Assembly (NCBI GenBank): GCA_029961685.1
Contig: JARWKL010000008.1
Coordinates: forward strand, 36,675,144-36,739,143
Length of the DNA: 64,000 nucleotides
Direction: 5' to 3'
Source: Aristolochia californica
Taxonomy: Eukaryota > Streptophyta > Magnoliopsida > Piperales > Aristolochiaceae
Under the pieces are notes generated by a model. That model ran no database searches. It worked only from the letters and a program-made list of their open reading frames with translations, and had not been told where the DNA came from. Positions 31,578 to 43,295 of this stretch are shown here, in pieces. The position numbers and the translations under genes were made by a program. The stretch's first letter is position 1. Every line of letters begins with the position of its first letter.

Positions 31578-32422
31578 TGTTGGGGGCTCAATAGCACACC
31601 GAGTCACCCAAAGGAGGAAGCAATAACTCACTGAGTTTATTACTATTAAATTTCATATTTTATATTACTTTTAAGTATATTTTTTCATTAATTATGTAAT
31701 TAGCAAGGACGCAGGGGAAGAATTATCAGTTTTAGCTTTTAAACACTTATGATGGCAAACCCTATTTAGAGGGTAGAGAAATAGAGAAAAGGCAAGTATT
31801 GAATTAGGTTAAATAGGGCTTGAAGTTCTCCTTGACGAGCTTTAGGGTTGGGAGGTCTTGTTGATGAGCTCCAGGTATGGTTCTCTTAATTTGTGTTTTT
31901 TATTTCTTCTCTCTTTGAATTCTGGTTTTCATTAAGATTATCCAAGATAAAGGAGAGGGACTTGGGTTAATGTTTTTCAAGTTCAAGGAGGGGCTTTAGC
32001 CTCTTCCATGTTTATAGTCGCAAGAGGGAATAATTCTCCCTCAATCCGAGCAAGAAAAGGGAAGTCATGAGTCCCTAATTGAGCAGCACATCTAAAAGAG
32101 GCATCTTTAGCCTCTAACCGAGTAAGGGAGGATTAGGAAGTCCTAATCTCTCCTACGTGGGCTGCAGCAACCTTTCTAGAGGGTCGCTACCCTCTTAGAC
32201 GTGAGTAGCAAAAAGGGTTTAGCCCTTTCGAGCTAAGAAAAGCAAGAGAAGTATTTTATTTATGTAGAAGACTGCAAAAAAGGAAACTCCTTTTCAATCC
32301 TACCGAGAATAGGCAAGGAAAGGAGGTTGTTTTCTTCATTACCGAGACAAAGAACCCTAATACAGTGTTGGATTCACAATTACGTCGTCGAGTTACTAGA
32401 TCCATGGCTATGGACCATAACA
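31578..32422 (+). repeat. Gypsy C 3' LTR
   Basis: 845 bp, TGTTGGGGGCTC to GGACCATAACA, the best-preserved copy of this LTR in the window. Confidence 0.92.
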
Positions 32423-32426
32423 GTAA

Positions 32427-32769
32427 TGCTATGCACGCAATAACATTATTAAGTTATTTAGAGTCCAATTAATTTTTTTCTTTAATTTAATTTATTTTAT
32501 TTTAGTTAAATTATTAATAGGCCATAAGGGCATTTTTGTAATATTTTTTCTTGAACTTTGTAAGGGTGAACCATGTTTAAGGGGTACGAGTAATGAGAAA
32601 AAGCAAGCATTGATTTAGAGTAAATAAGGGTTTTGAATTCTCTTTAACGAGCTCAGGGGTATGCGCTTTCCTCAAAGAACCCAGGGTTTTCAAGCTTCCC
32701 TTCGGCTTGATTTTCGTCTTTCTCTTCTTCCACCCCACGAATCGTTGTATCAGATCTGGGATTGTAACA
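32427..32769 (+). repeat. CapR-2 3' LTR
   Basis: 343 bp, TGCTATGCACGC to GGGATTGTAACA. The first T is shared with the gtaat target duplication of gypsy C. Confidence 0.9.
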
Positions 32770-32774
32770 CTACT

Positions 32775-33551
32775 TTATCATCTATTTCGATTCCCTCTTG
32801 CTACGAATAGGCAATGGCACATGTGTGTTAGCAAAAAGCAATACAAACATAACTTCAAGCTCTTGAGGAGAATCACACTTGGGATGTTGTTACTTGCCAC
32901 CTACTATGAAGCCTCTTGGGAGTAAATGGGTTTTTTCTGTAAAGCTTTAAGCAGATGGTTCTTTGGATCGATAAAAAGCTCGCCTCGTAGCTCTGGGAAA
33001 CACGCAGGACGATGGGATTGATTATGAGGATACATTTGCTCCATTTGCCATGATGACCACTGTTCGTACTATTTTAGCTATTGCTGCTTCACAGTCCTAG
33101 CATCTGCATTAGATTGATGTGAATAATGCATTTCTACATGGCGATTTACAAGAAGATATCTACATGAAACCTCCCTCTGGTATGACTACTTCTTCTCCTC
33201 AGGATTTCTGCAAGTTATCCGTCTTCAGTATAGGCTTAAGCAAGCTCCTCGGGCTTGGTTTCAGAAGTTTCATGGTACATTTCTTCTCCACCACTTTACA
33301 CTAAGCTAGTATGACTCTTCTCTATTCTTTCACAAGTCGGCATCAGGCATAGTCCTTCTCTTGGTCTATGTGGATGATATTATCCTTATTGACATTGACT
33401 CTGGCAAGATTACTAAACTCTAGCGGCTTCTGCAGTCAACCTTCCATATGAAAGATCTAGGATAACTCACGTACTTCTTAGAATTGGAAGTATATCATCG
33501 GACCAAATGTATTTTCCTAAATCAGCACAAGTATACCTAAGATATGATTAC
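32775..33551 (+). pseudogene. Copia A reverse transcriptase
   Basis: Readable in three frames: YEDTFAP-like (33,020), LHQIDVNNAFLHGDLQEDIY, YMKPPSG, the block LKQAPRAWFQKF and the catalytic phrase LLLVYVDDIILI with intact YVDD (about 33,357-33,392), then HMKDLG and YFLELEV. Numerous stops. The piece ends at the attac duplication of copia D. Confidence 0.87.
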
Positions 33552-34545
33552 TGTTAAATTTAGGATCCCTTTTCCAATATTCCAAGCAAAGGAAGAGGGA
33601 AAGAAAAAGGAAAAAAGGGGAAGAAGGCTCTAGGGTAGAGAGAAGTAGAGAAGAGGAACAAGGTGTGCGCCAAGCAAAAAGAGAGAGATTTACTTAAGAG
33701 AAAATTGTAGAACTTTGTTGAATTTATGGAAAAGTGAAATACTTCAGTGACATCTATAACTTGTCTTAATCAGAGTACATGAACCTCTATTTATAATAGA
33801 GGAAGGTAGTAGATTCCAATTACAATAAAACTACCCTTGTCCCAATTACACCCAAACTCTAACACTTAAAGATAAGTCCTAACATAATTAAATAACTCAA
33901 TATAGATAAAAGACAAACATAACTCAAACTAAAATTCTTCTTTGACGTGACCATAAGATAAAAATGCATTTGTGAGTCCTTCTTGATCTTCCAACTGATG
34001 TGATAAGGATGCCAGCTCATGGTCATCATTGTGGGTCATATTTCTTATGGGCTTGGGTTCATCTTGTGGGCCTTCCTTGGTCGTGTGGCCCATCTTGTAA
34101 TAATCTTATATATGTGGGACTTCCTTGGTAGTGTGGGCTTGAGCTTATCTTCCAACACTCTCCCTCAAGCTGGAGGTGAGAGAACAACATGAACTCCCAG
34201 TTTTCTGCAAATGATTTATAAAATATTTTTGTATAAAATGGCACATCTTCCAATATGCCTTCATCTTCCAACATTCCCCCTCATGTTGGTGTGTCCTTCC
34301 GTGAGGCCATGCTGGCATAATATAAGTAAGAGTAAAAATCACGCCTAGTCGGTAAGCCATTGCTTCATACTCCAGTCCTAATGCTGGATGTAGGGGACAC
34401 TCCGTCTTCTATCGGTAGTGTATCTATCGGCATTGCTCTGAAGTGTCCACCACCGTGTCCCTCCACAGGACAATGACTTTGAAGTGGTAGGAGTCATAAA
34501 ACCCATTACAGGAGGGATAACATAGATGTAATAATAAGTTCCTCC

Positions 34546-34742
34546 ATCACGGTTTCCTAATCGTGATATTTTTTGACAGGGCCTATCATGGTTTCCCAAC
34601 CGTGATATTTTTTTATAGGATATCCTCCATCAAGGTTTACCAACCATGATTTTTTTTTCATAGGGCCCATCATGGTTTCCCAACCGTGATATTTTTTAAT
34701 AGGGTATCCTCCATCATGGTTTCCCAATCGTGATATTTTTTT
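34546..34742. repeat. Hairpin repeat array in element E
   Basis: Five imperfect units of about 40-50 bp. Each carries a near-palindrome like ATCATGGTTTCCCAACCGTGAT, which pairs as a 9-10 bp stem around a TCCC loop, followed by a T-rich run and 'taggg..tcctcc'. Confidence 0.85.
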
Positions 34743-36050
34743 ACTGGGTAAAATAAATGATGATATGAGGCCACCTCTTCTTTAATAATAATGTCCCCAA
34801 AGAGACATAATAGCAGCAGTAGAAGATATAACACAACCATCTTCCAACATATATAACACGAACCAAATAATAAACATTGTAAAAGAACCCATGATATAAT
34901 CTGTTATAAAAATTTCTTCTTAGATGTACAAGCTTCATCTTTTGTGCTCCCCCTTTTTTGAATATTTTGGTCACATAAACATATTCACAACATATGAAAT
35001 AAAATACCTCTTTCTTGTACTTCTTCTACTTCTCCCCCTCAAGCTAGGAGGTAATGGTAGTGATCTCAGCTTGAACCAAATATCATATATGTAGCAATAG
35101 GCCAAAATAACAGAGATGTATAAATAAGCCCTCAAACCAGGGAGAAGTGAGATATTTTCCTGATATATCAACTCAAAAAGTGACACAAAACAATCAGCTT
35201 AAATTCGGATTTTCAATGTAACAGAATACCTGCAAGACATTTGATTCTTCCAATGCGAATATTTATTTAAATATAAATCAGATTAATATGAAATATTCTC
35301 ATTAAGAAAGTAGACTTAAATACCTTTTATCAGCAGATAAATAATCTGATAGATTTCGGTTTCTGTCATCTAGCAGAACTAAGTATTGTTTCTCCTTTTT
35401 TTCTAGAATGACCATTGACTCTTCCAAGAACAATATCTCCTTAAAAAAATTATACCGAGAATTTGTTGAATAGGTAAGAAAATAAACTTATGTATCTTTC
35501 TTTTGATATATAATTCTCCATATAAAGACTCTTTCTTGATAGCATAAAATACCTCAGAAGTTGAGGCTTTCTGCTGCCGCTCAAACCCCTTTTTCAATCT
35601 AACCTTTGATGCTTCAAGTATGGATTTCACTTTGTTAATAACTCAAATAAAAAATTGGTTGAATAGGTAAAAGAATAGACTTACAAATATTTCTTTTGAT
35701 ACATATTTCTCCATATAAAGTCTAGTTCTTGATAGCAAAAAATACCTCAGAATCAGAAGATTTCTACTGTCGCTCGAACCTTTTTTCAATCTGACCTTTG
35801 CTCATTCAAATATTGACATCTCTCTGTACATAAATTTGATTGGAACAAATATTTTTCCTTTGGAAACTAGAGTCAAATATCTTTCCTTCAATATATAATT
35901 TTCAATATGAAAAACTCCGTATAGAAGTAAAAATTGTAAAGAAAACTATGGGTATAGGGACTAAAAAAAATAACTACGAACCTAGACTTAGGGTTTAGAG
36001 AAAAGGATCACATTACCTCCGTGAGTTGACCAAGTCAACTCATAGAACCA

Positions 36051-36062
36051 GCTCTGATACCA
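36051..36062 (-). promoter_or_regulatory. Element E primer-binding site
   Basis: TGGTATCAGAGC on the minus strand, directly at the 5' LTR edge. Confidence 0.92.
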
Positions 36063-36949
36063 TGTTGAATTTATGGAAAAGTGAAATACTTCAGTGACAT
36101 CAATCATTTGTTGTAATCAAAGTACATGAACCTCTATTTATAATAGAGGAAGGTAGTAGAGTCCAATTACAATAAAACTACCCTTGTCCCAATTACACCC
36201 AAACTCTAACACTTAAAGATAAGTCCTAACATAATTAAATAACTCAATATAGATAAAAGACAAACATAACTCAAACTAAAACTCTTCTTTGACGTGACCA
36301 TAAGATAAGATACTTTTGTGAGTCCTTCTAGATCTTCCAATTGATGTGATAAGGATACCAGCTCAAGGTAGTCATTGTGGGTCCTACTTCTTATGGGTTT
36401 GGGCTCATCTTGTGGGACTTCCTTGGTCGTGTGGCCCATCTTATAATAATCTTAGATATGTGGGACTTCCTTGGTCGTGTGGGCTTGAGCTTATCTTCCA
36501 ACAAACTTGATTAATTCCAAATTACAACACCTCTATTTATAATAGAGGAAGTGATAAAGTTCTTATACAATTAAACTTTAAATCTCCTAATTACATTCCA
36601 AGTCTAACTCTCTAAGATAAGTCTATCATTAAAGGATAACACAATCTAATAGTGTTCTAATATAAGTTGAACTATAACTCTTCTTCAAGAACATGGAAAG
36701 AAGGGAGGAGGCCAGCTCGTGGCCTTACCCTTGTGGGTCCCACGTGATCTTTTAGCTCATATTGATAAGATTCCAGCTCGTGGTATTTTTGTGGGTCCCA
36801 CTTGATCTTCAAGTCTTCTAACTTATTTTAGCTTGTGCTTTTTATCTTCTTAATTCATGCTAGCTTGGATGAGGACTCTTCTTGGCATCCCACATCCTCA
36901 TGGTAGTTCCCACCAACTCATGCACCATGGTGGGTCCCATATTGTAACA

Positions 36950-38430
36950 CTCCCCCTCAAGCTAGGGGTCAGAAAACATCATAGATGTCCAGCTTGTTGC
37001 AGATGATAGACATAATCTTGTGAGTGACTGGCTTGGTGAGAATATCTGCAACTTGACTTTGTGATGATATATGCTTTAGAGATAAAAGACCTGTTTGGAA
37101 CTTTTCTCGTATAAAATGGCAGTCCACTTCAATATATTTTGTTCTTTCATGGAAGACTGGATTCGATGTAATGTGTATTTTTGCTTGATTATCACAATAT
37201 AGATCCATTGGAGTTTCTTTGTAGAATCTCAATTCAGTGAGAAGAGATCTTATCCACCGGAGTTCACTAACAGTGTGTGCCATGGCTCTGTATTCTGCTT
37301 CTGCACTAGACCGTGCTACTACATTTTGCTTCTTGCTTCTCCATGTAACCAAATTCCCTCCAACCATCGTACAAAATCTTGAAGCAGATTTCGTGTCATC
37401 CGGGGATCCGGCCTAGTCTACATTTAAGAATCCTTCGATGTTGAAGTGATCATGATTTTTATAGAGAAGACCTCTTCCTGGAGCTCCTTTCAGATATCGT
37501 AATATCCTTTCAAGTGTTTGCCAATGACTAAGTTGTGGTTTGTGTATGTATTGACTTACTACACTTACTGCATATGATATATTTGGCCTTGTTACATACG
37601 GGTCACGAAGTATTTCCACTAGTCTCTAATATTTCCCGATATCTACATCTTCTCCAGTACCTGCACATAATTTTGTATTTGATTTCATAGGTGTGTCTGT
37701 TGGTTTGCATCCCAACATTCATGTCTCCTCTAGTAGATCAAGGGCATACTTCCTTTGGGATAGCACAATCTCATGTCTGGATTGTAATACTTCAATACGC
37801 AAAAAATATTTGAATAGTCCAAGATCCTTTGTTTTGAATTCAGCACATTTTTTTTTTTTGATTCCTAGATGCCCTCAGAATCACTACCAGTTAAAAAGAT
37901 ATCATCAATATATACTGCCAGAATTACTTTGCCTCTGGGTGTGTTTTTAATAAAAATTGAGTGATCTGCAGAGCATCTGTAAAATCCAGCCCGTAAAATC
38001 TGTAAATTTCTCAAACCATGCACGAGGGGATTGTTTTAGACCATACTAAAAAATTTTATTCGACATACTAACTCCCCCTCAACCACATACCCAGGTGGTT
38101 GTTGCATATAAATTTCTTCTTTGATGTCGCCATTCAGAAAAGGCATTTTTCACATCAAGTTGATATACTTGCCATGAAGAGTTAGCTACCAGAGATAATA
38201 ACACACGTACCGAGTTTATTTTTGTCACTAGAGAGAAGGTTTCCTCATAATTAATTCCATAACATTGTGTATGACCCTTAGCCACGAGGTGGGCCTTCAG
38301 CCGAGCCACAAACCCATCCAGACTGTGTTTCATAGTAAACATCAATTTGCAACTAACGGGTTTCTTATTTGATGGAAGTGGGATTAGAGCCCATGTCTGA
38401 ATTTCATAAAAGTGTCTGCATTTCTTCATC
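36950..38430 (-). pseudogene. Copia D reverse transcriptase and RNase H
   Basis: The RNase H part is open for 132 codons (36,969-37,367): [49 protein letters not shown], then VADILTKPV. Upstream, reverse transcriptase is broken: RPNISYAVSVVSQYIHKP, LKGAPGRGLLYKN, the decayed YVDD region at about 37,910 and [20 protein letters not shown] at about 38,250. The polypurine tract (CTAGCTTGAGGGGGAG on the minus strand) abuts the LTR. Confidence 0.9.
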
Positions 38431-38979
38431 TATTGCAGCCTTCCACCCTGGATGTTTGAGAGCCTCCTTATAGAACTGTGGTACAGATATGGAAGAAGTA
38501 GCAGAGAAAAATTGACAACATGCAGGGGATAAACAATGATGAGACACAAAATTTGATACGGGATGAGACGTAGAGGGTACGGTGCATGATTTGGGTTCTT
38601 TTCTTTGTGCGATAAGACGAGTATCATATTGTGGGCCAAAAATAATTGGACAAGATGGACCTACCTCAGTGAGATCCGTAAACTCAGTAGATGTGGTTTC
38701 ACCCAGTGTTTCTAGGGGCTGAGAAATTTCTATAGCACAGGGCACAACCGGTCGAGGAGTACCTTGTACTGAAGATAAACCTAGAGGAGCATTGTCAAAG
38801 TAGTACGGAGAGTCTTCAAAAAATGAGACATCCTAGACACAAGTAAATGCTGAAGAGTGGGATTATAACAAACATAACCCCTTTGTGTACGAGAGTATCC
38901 TAGAAAGATACACTTGATAGATTTAGGATCAAGTTTACTGTGTTTTGGGGAGGAAATATGGACAAAATATTGACACCCG

Positions 38980-39412
38980 TGTTGGAAAATATGCCCAAGC
39001 CCACACGACCAAGGAAAGCCCACATATCTAAGAGTATTATAAGATGGGCCACACAACCAAGGAAGGCCCACAAGATGGGCCTAAGCACATAAGAAGTAGG
39101 ACCCACAATGATTACCATGAGCCGGCATCCTTATCACATCAGTTGGAAGATCAAGAAAGACTCACAAAGGCATCTTTATCTTATGGTCACGTCCTAGAAG
39201 AGTTCTAGTTTGATTTATATTTGTCTTTTATCTATATTGAGTCATTTAATTATGCTAGGACTTATCTTTAAGTGTTAGAGTTGGGGTGTAATTGGGATAA
39301 AGGTAGTTTTATTGTAATTGGACTCTACTACCTTCCTCTATTATAAATAGAGGTTCGTGTACTTTGATTACAATAAGTCAATGAAGTTTTTATATTTTCC
39401 ATAAATTCAACA
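38980..39412 (+). repeat. Solo LTR F (same family as E)
   Basis: 433 bp, TGTTGGAAAATA to AAATTCAACA, with perfect acccg duplications on both sides (38,975-38,979; 39,413-39,417). It is in the opposite orientation to E. A TATA box (ATTATAAATAGAGG) is at about 39,341. It interrupts the protease-integrase region of copia D. Confidence 0.94.
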
Positions 39413-39417
39413 ACCCG

Positions 39418-40862
39418 AAGATTTTCAAGAGCAGTGAAAATGGATCATCATTTGCTAACAATATAGAGTAAGGAGATTTATTACCAAGAACGGAAGATGG
39501 AAGACGATTTATAAGAAAGGATGCACACGAAATGGGTGAGAAAGTGATAACGCAATTAAAACACTTTGTTAGTTGACTAATAGATAACAGATTCAAAGGG
39601 AAGGTAGGAACGAATAGAATATCAGTGAGTGGAAGTGATGGTGTAAAGGAAGTGGATACTTTCCCTTGAACCTTGGTTTGAGAACCGTAAGCTATGGTAA
39701 CAAACTTATGTGAAAGACACGAAGATACAAAATGTAATAAATGTCTGTTACCTGTAAGATGCTCGAAGGCTCCTGAGTCAATTATCCAGGATGAAGATGA
39801 GGCAGATAGCATACCTGAAGCAGTGGGGGCAGCGGTATTTAATGAGGAACTTGGAGAAGAACCCATCATTTTCTAAAACAACTCATATTCTTCATCGGTA
39901 AAAAATTTCTATTCAGTTGATTTTGTGGGTTGATCCTCCTTTGTATCACCTACCAAGGCTTCATTAACCTTTGTCAAGTCTGAGTTGTTGTTGGCTATAT
40001 AACATATTTCTCCATAGTGATCGTTTTTTCCACAGTAACTCCTTTCTTTGTAATTGCATGTATCGATAGTCTAGCCATATCTCCCACAATGAGTGCATTC
40101 TTTTCACAATTTTCCCATGCTTTTGATTAGCCAACTAATCTCAAAGGGATCATTTTTTAACCATTTATTATAAAAAAATGTCTTCATGATCAATTGGTGG
40201 TTCACGGTTGGTGAGATGACCAAGTAGGTCCTTTGTTAAAAGAAACCTCCGAACCGATGAGGACCAACTCATAAAATTTGATACCCTTTGTAAGGGTATT
40301 GTGATAATTCTGAGTATACCACCTTTGCTAGTCACATTTTCTTTAGCAATAATAGGCACTTCAACAAAAATAATTCTTCAAAAAAATTTAATCAAAATAT
40401 TCATGTAGTATTCTTCAAACAACTTGGTGCATGGAGAAATTTAGCATTTGATGCTAAACAATCATTATTCCGATTTTTTTTTTGGAGTAAATAACCACTC
40501 ATAATAGACTCAATATCAATTTTCTATATTAGGGGAATCTTTTTCCTACAAAAAAAAATAAAATTTCCAACAATCTGATCATGGACTGGTCTCGGTTAAC
40601 AGAAATTCCAAACCGACAAAATTGCTTTGATAACTTCTTCTAGATTGAGAGGCATTCATATCCACAATCTCATAAGATGAAAAACATTCACATACTCATC
40701 TTTAAATCATCTTCTAAATCTAGAAACCAGTAACATAAAGTAATAAAAAAAATAATGAAGGAACTTATCTCACGTTTTTTATCTTCCTTCACAAGGAGCC
40801 TTCTATGATCGGTGTTGATCATACCTTCTTAGAGCATTCCTTTTGATGTAGGGATATTTAAT
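39418..40862 (-). pseudogene. Copia D gag and protease
   Basis: Protease: WIIDSGAFEHLTGNRHLL with DSGA intact, then FPLNLLSISQLTKCFNC (open 39,390-39,869). Most of the integrase that should follow is deleted. Gag at 39,870-40,400 is broken but readable in VSNFMSWSSSVRRFLLTK and DLLGHLTNREPPIDHEDIF. 40,400-40,860 is leader with no clear coding. Confidence 0.85.
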
Positions 40863-40874
40863 GGTCTGATACCA
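40863..40874 (-). promoter_or_regulatory. Copia D primer-binding site
   Basis: TGGTATCAGACC on the minus strand at the 5' LTR edge, initiator tRNA-Met type with one changed base. Confidence 0.9.
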
Positions 40875-41484
40875 TGTTTAATTTAGGATCCAGTTTTCAA
40901 TATTCCAAGAAAGGGAAGAGAGAAAGAAAAAGAAAAAAAGGGGAAGAAGGTTGTCGGGTAGAGAGAAGAAGAGAAGAGGAACAAGGTGTGCTCCAAGCAA
41001 AAAGAGAGAGATTTAATCAAGGAAAAATTTTAGAACTTGATTAATTCCAAATTATAAAACCACTATTTATAGTAGAGGAAGTGCTAGAGTCCTTATACAA
41101 TTAAACTTTAAATCTCCTAATTACATTCCAAGTCTAACTCTCTAAGATAAGTCTATCATGAAAGGATAATACAATCTAATAGAGTTCTAATATAAGTTGA
41201 ACTATAAATCTTCTTCAAGAACATGGAAATAAGGGAGGAGGCCAGCTTTTGGCCTTATCTTTGTGGGTCCCATGTGATCTTCCAACTCATATCGATAAGA
41301 TTCCAGCTCGTGGTATCTTTGTGGGTCCCACTTGATTTTCAAGTCTTCTAACTCATTTCAATTTGTGTTTTTTATCTTTTTAACTCATGCTAACTTGGGT
41401 GAGGACTCTTCTTGGCATCCCATGTCCTCATGGTGGTTCCCACCAGCTCGTGCACCATGGTGGGTCCCACATTGTAACAATTAC

Positions 41485-42250
41485 CTTAGATGGTTTGGCG
41501 GACACTTTTCTGTTGCTACTCCTATGGTGGTGAATGTAAAATACCGGAAAGATGAAGGGGACCTTCTTGATGATCCTACTCTCTATCGGCGTTTAGTTGG
41601 GAGTCTCATCTACTTGACCACGACTTGCCCAGATATCTCCTATGTCGTTCATCAGGTCAGTCAATTTATGTTTTCTCCTCAGCATCTTCATCTTGTTGCA
41701 ATCCGACGCATTATTCGTTATCTTCGAGGTTCTCCTACTCGTGGGTTATTCTTTCCTACCAACTCGTCTCTTCAACTTATTGCCTATAGAGATGTTGATT
41801 GGGCTAGGTGCCCCAATACCCGTTGCTCTACTACAGGTTGGTGTATGTTTTTAGGGGATGCCTTGATTTCTTGGAAATGTAAGAAACAAGATCGTGTGTC
41901 CAAGTCATCTACTGAGGCAGAGTATCGAGCCATGTCTACTGTGTGTTCTAAAATTATATGGCTTTGCGGTCTCCTAGCAAAACTTGAGTTTCCTCAGACC
42001 ACCTCGACACCTCTTCATGCGGATAACACAAGTGCTATTCAGATTGCTAGCAATCTTGTTTTCCATGAACACACCAAGCACATTGAGGTTGATTATCATT
42101 CTATCCGCGACACCTTGGAGCATCGAGTGATATCTCTTCATCACATCTCTTAGGATTTCCAAGTGACTGACGTCTTCACCAAAGCCATGACTCAACACTG
42201 CCATAATTTTCTAGTTGGCAAATTATTGTTGGTTGACTTACCTACATCAA
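41485..42250 (+). pseudogene. Copia A RNase H
   Basis: Open for most of its length (to 42,153): YRRLVGSLIYLTTTCPDISY, VVHQVSQFMFSP, IRYLRGSPTRGLFF, CSTTGWCMFLGDALISWKCK, SSTEAEYRAMSTVC, LHADNTSAIQIASNLVFHEH and IEVDYHSIRD. A stop comes just before the final DVFTKAM phrase. The polypurine tract 'tctgaggggggatg' joins the 3' LTR. Confidence 0.92.
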
Positions 42251-42262
42251 TCTGAGGGGGGA

Positions 42263-42706
42263 TGTTACCATATTTTGGAATTTATACTAATGTTAGTTGT
42301 TTAGATATTTACATGTATATAGGTTAATATGTTATACGGATTAGATTATAATTAAGCCCATGGGTTGTCTTGTTTCACCTAACCTAATCCTATGTTTAAA
42401 TAGATAAAGAAAAAGGGGAAGGGGCATTCCCAATTTCATAAACTTATGTTGCATATTGGTGGTCGTCATTCTCAAAGCTTGGAGCTCTCAGTTGTGGGTG
42501 TTTAAGGACCCTATCAGGTATATTTTCTTGATCATTGTTGCTTCCTCCAGAAATTAGGATTCTTTCGATAGATTCAGAGCTTAGAGCTCTTTATTTGGGC
42601 TTCTCACGGCAGTACCTCTTGGTGGAAATCGTTGGTTGTTGCTGCATTCTTCAGTAACTCGATTTGGTTATTCTAGAAGCCTCTCTTTGGATAGAAATTA
42701 TTGACA
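42263..42706 (+). repeat. Copia A 3' LTR
   Basis: 444 bp, 'tgttaccatattttgg' to 'aaattattgaca'; the start TGTAACC of the 5' copy reads TGTTACC here. Confidence 0.93.
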
Positions 42707-43295
42707 TGTTGATGGGGTAGACTGATCCTACTTTGTATCACTTACTAAGGTGTTACAATGTGGGACGCACATGGCTACACAAATTGTGGGACCCACCATG
42801 AGCTTGAAAGTTGTCAACAAGAGTCCTCATACTAAGTGGCTCTAGCTAAGAGATAAGGAACATGTGCTAGAATTAAATAGAATGTTTGAAGATTAAGTGG
42901 GACCCACAAAGATAAGATCATGAGGTGGTTTTTATCTTATTTCACGTAATTAAAGAAGAGTTAGAAGTTGAGTTAAAGTAGTCTCTTAAATAGATAATGT
43001 AATCTTATCATGATAGGCTTATCTTGGAGAGTTCTAGTTGGAATGTAATTAGGAGTCCTAAAATTTCTGTACATGGACTCTATCACCTCCTTAACTATAA
43101 ATAGAGGTGATTGTAACTTGGAATTCATCAAGCAAGTTTCTTATTTTTTTCTTCTCTCTCGTGTCAAGTGTTCCCTCTCTACTCTCTTTTTTTTTCCTTC
43201 TCTTCTCTCTCTACCTGAGAGCTCTTCTTTTTTTCCTTTTTTTCTTTCTCTCTCCCCTTACTGGAGGTATTGCTCATGGAATCCTAAATTCAATA

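Larger units (their letters stand above)
25685..32422 (+). mobile_element. Gypsy C: Ty3/gypsy element nested in CapR-2
   Basis: Perfect gtaat duplications flank it (25,680-25,684 and 32,423-32,427), placing the insertion at the junction between the polypurine tract and 3' LTR of CapR-2. The order gag, protease, reverse transcriptase, RNase H, integrase is that of Ty3/gypsy. The left end holds a partly duplicated LTR (1461 bp against 845 bp on the right). Multiple stops interrupt the polyprotein. The LTR resembles the CapR LTRs in the region 'gagttctccttgatgagctc' and in the final 'ggaccataaca'. Confidence 0.92.
21199..32769 (+). mobile_element. CapR-2: second gene-capturing LTR retrotransposon
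   Basis: The LTRs at 21,199-21,542 and 32,427-32,769 (344 and 343 bp) are homologous to CapR-1 LTRs. The flanking ctact duplications are perfect (21,194-21,198; 32,770-32,774). Without gypsy C the element is about 4.8 kb, close to CapR-1 at 4.7 kb. The interior has the same leader, the KKKVIRP block, the GLKGAEQQQ block and the pol tail, but between them the cargo is different: PPR, GRAS and unidentified modules. No protease, reverse transcriptase or integrase of its own is present. Confidence 0.92.
33716..36503 (-). mobile_element. Element E: non-autonomous LTR retrotransposon in D's 3' LTR
   Basis: The LTRs of 442 bp (33,716-34,157) and 441 bp (36,063-36,503), perfect aactt duplications (33,711-33,715; 36,504-36,508), a primer-binding site at 36,051-36,062 and a purine tract GAGGGAGAG inside the 3' LTR define a complete 2.8 kb element. 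The 1.9 kb interior encodes no recognisable protein. It starts with a hairpin repeat array. The uninterrupted target is visible in the other D LTR at about 41,032 ('tagaacttgattaattcc'). Confidence 0.93.
33552..41479 (-). mobile_element. Copia D: minus-strand element nested in A
   Basis: Perfect attac duplications flank it (33,547-33,551; 41,480-41,484). The 5' LTR is 605 bp (40,875-41,479). The 3' LTR, once element E is removed, is also 605 bp (33,552-33,715 plus 36,509-36,949). Own length is about 4.7 kb, shorter than G, because most of integrase is deleted: protease sequence joins the late integrase phrase INRLPSSVLGNKSPYS at about 39,540. Element E and solo LTR F sit inside it. It is the same copia group as G and H. 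Confidence 0.92.
17555..42706 (+). mobile_element. Copia A: plus-strand element nested in G
   Basis: The LTRs at 17,555-17,975 and 42,263-42,706 are flanked by perfect tgttg duplications (17,550-17,554 and 42,707-42,711). The primer-binding site follows the 5' LTR. Without its own inserts the element is about 5.6 kb: gag, protease and integrase on the left (18.7-21.2 kb), reverse transcriptase in the middle (32.8-33.5 kb), RNase H on the right (41.5-42.2 kb). CapR-2 and copia D interrupt it. Stops in every domain show that it is dead. Confidence 0.93.

Noticed and set aside
34546..34742. CRISPR-like array
   Set aside because: Units are imperfect, spacers are not unique and the DNA is a plant retrotransposon; the pattern is a tandem hairpin repeat.
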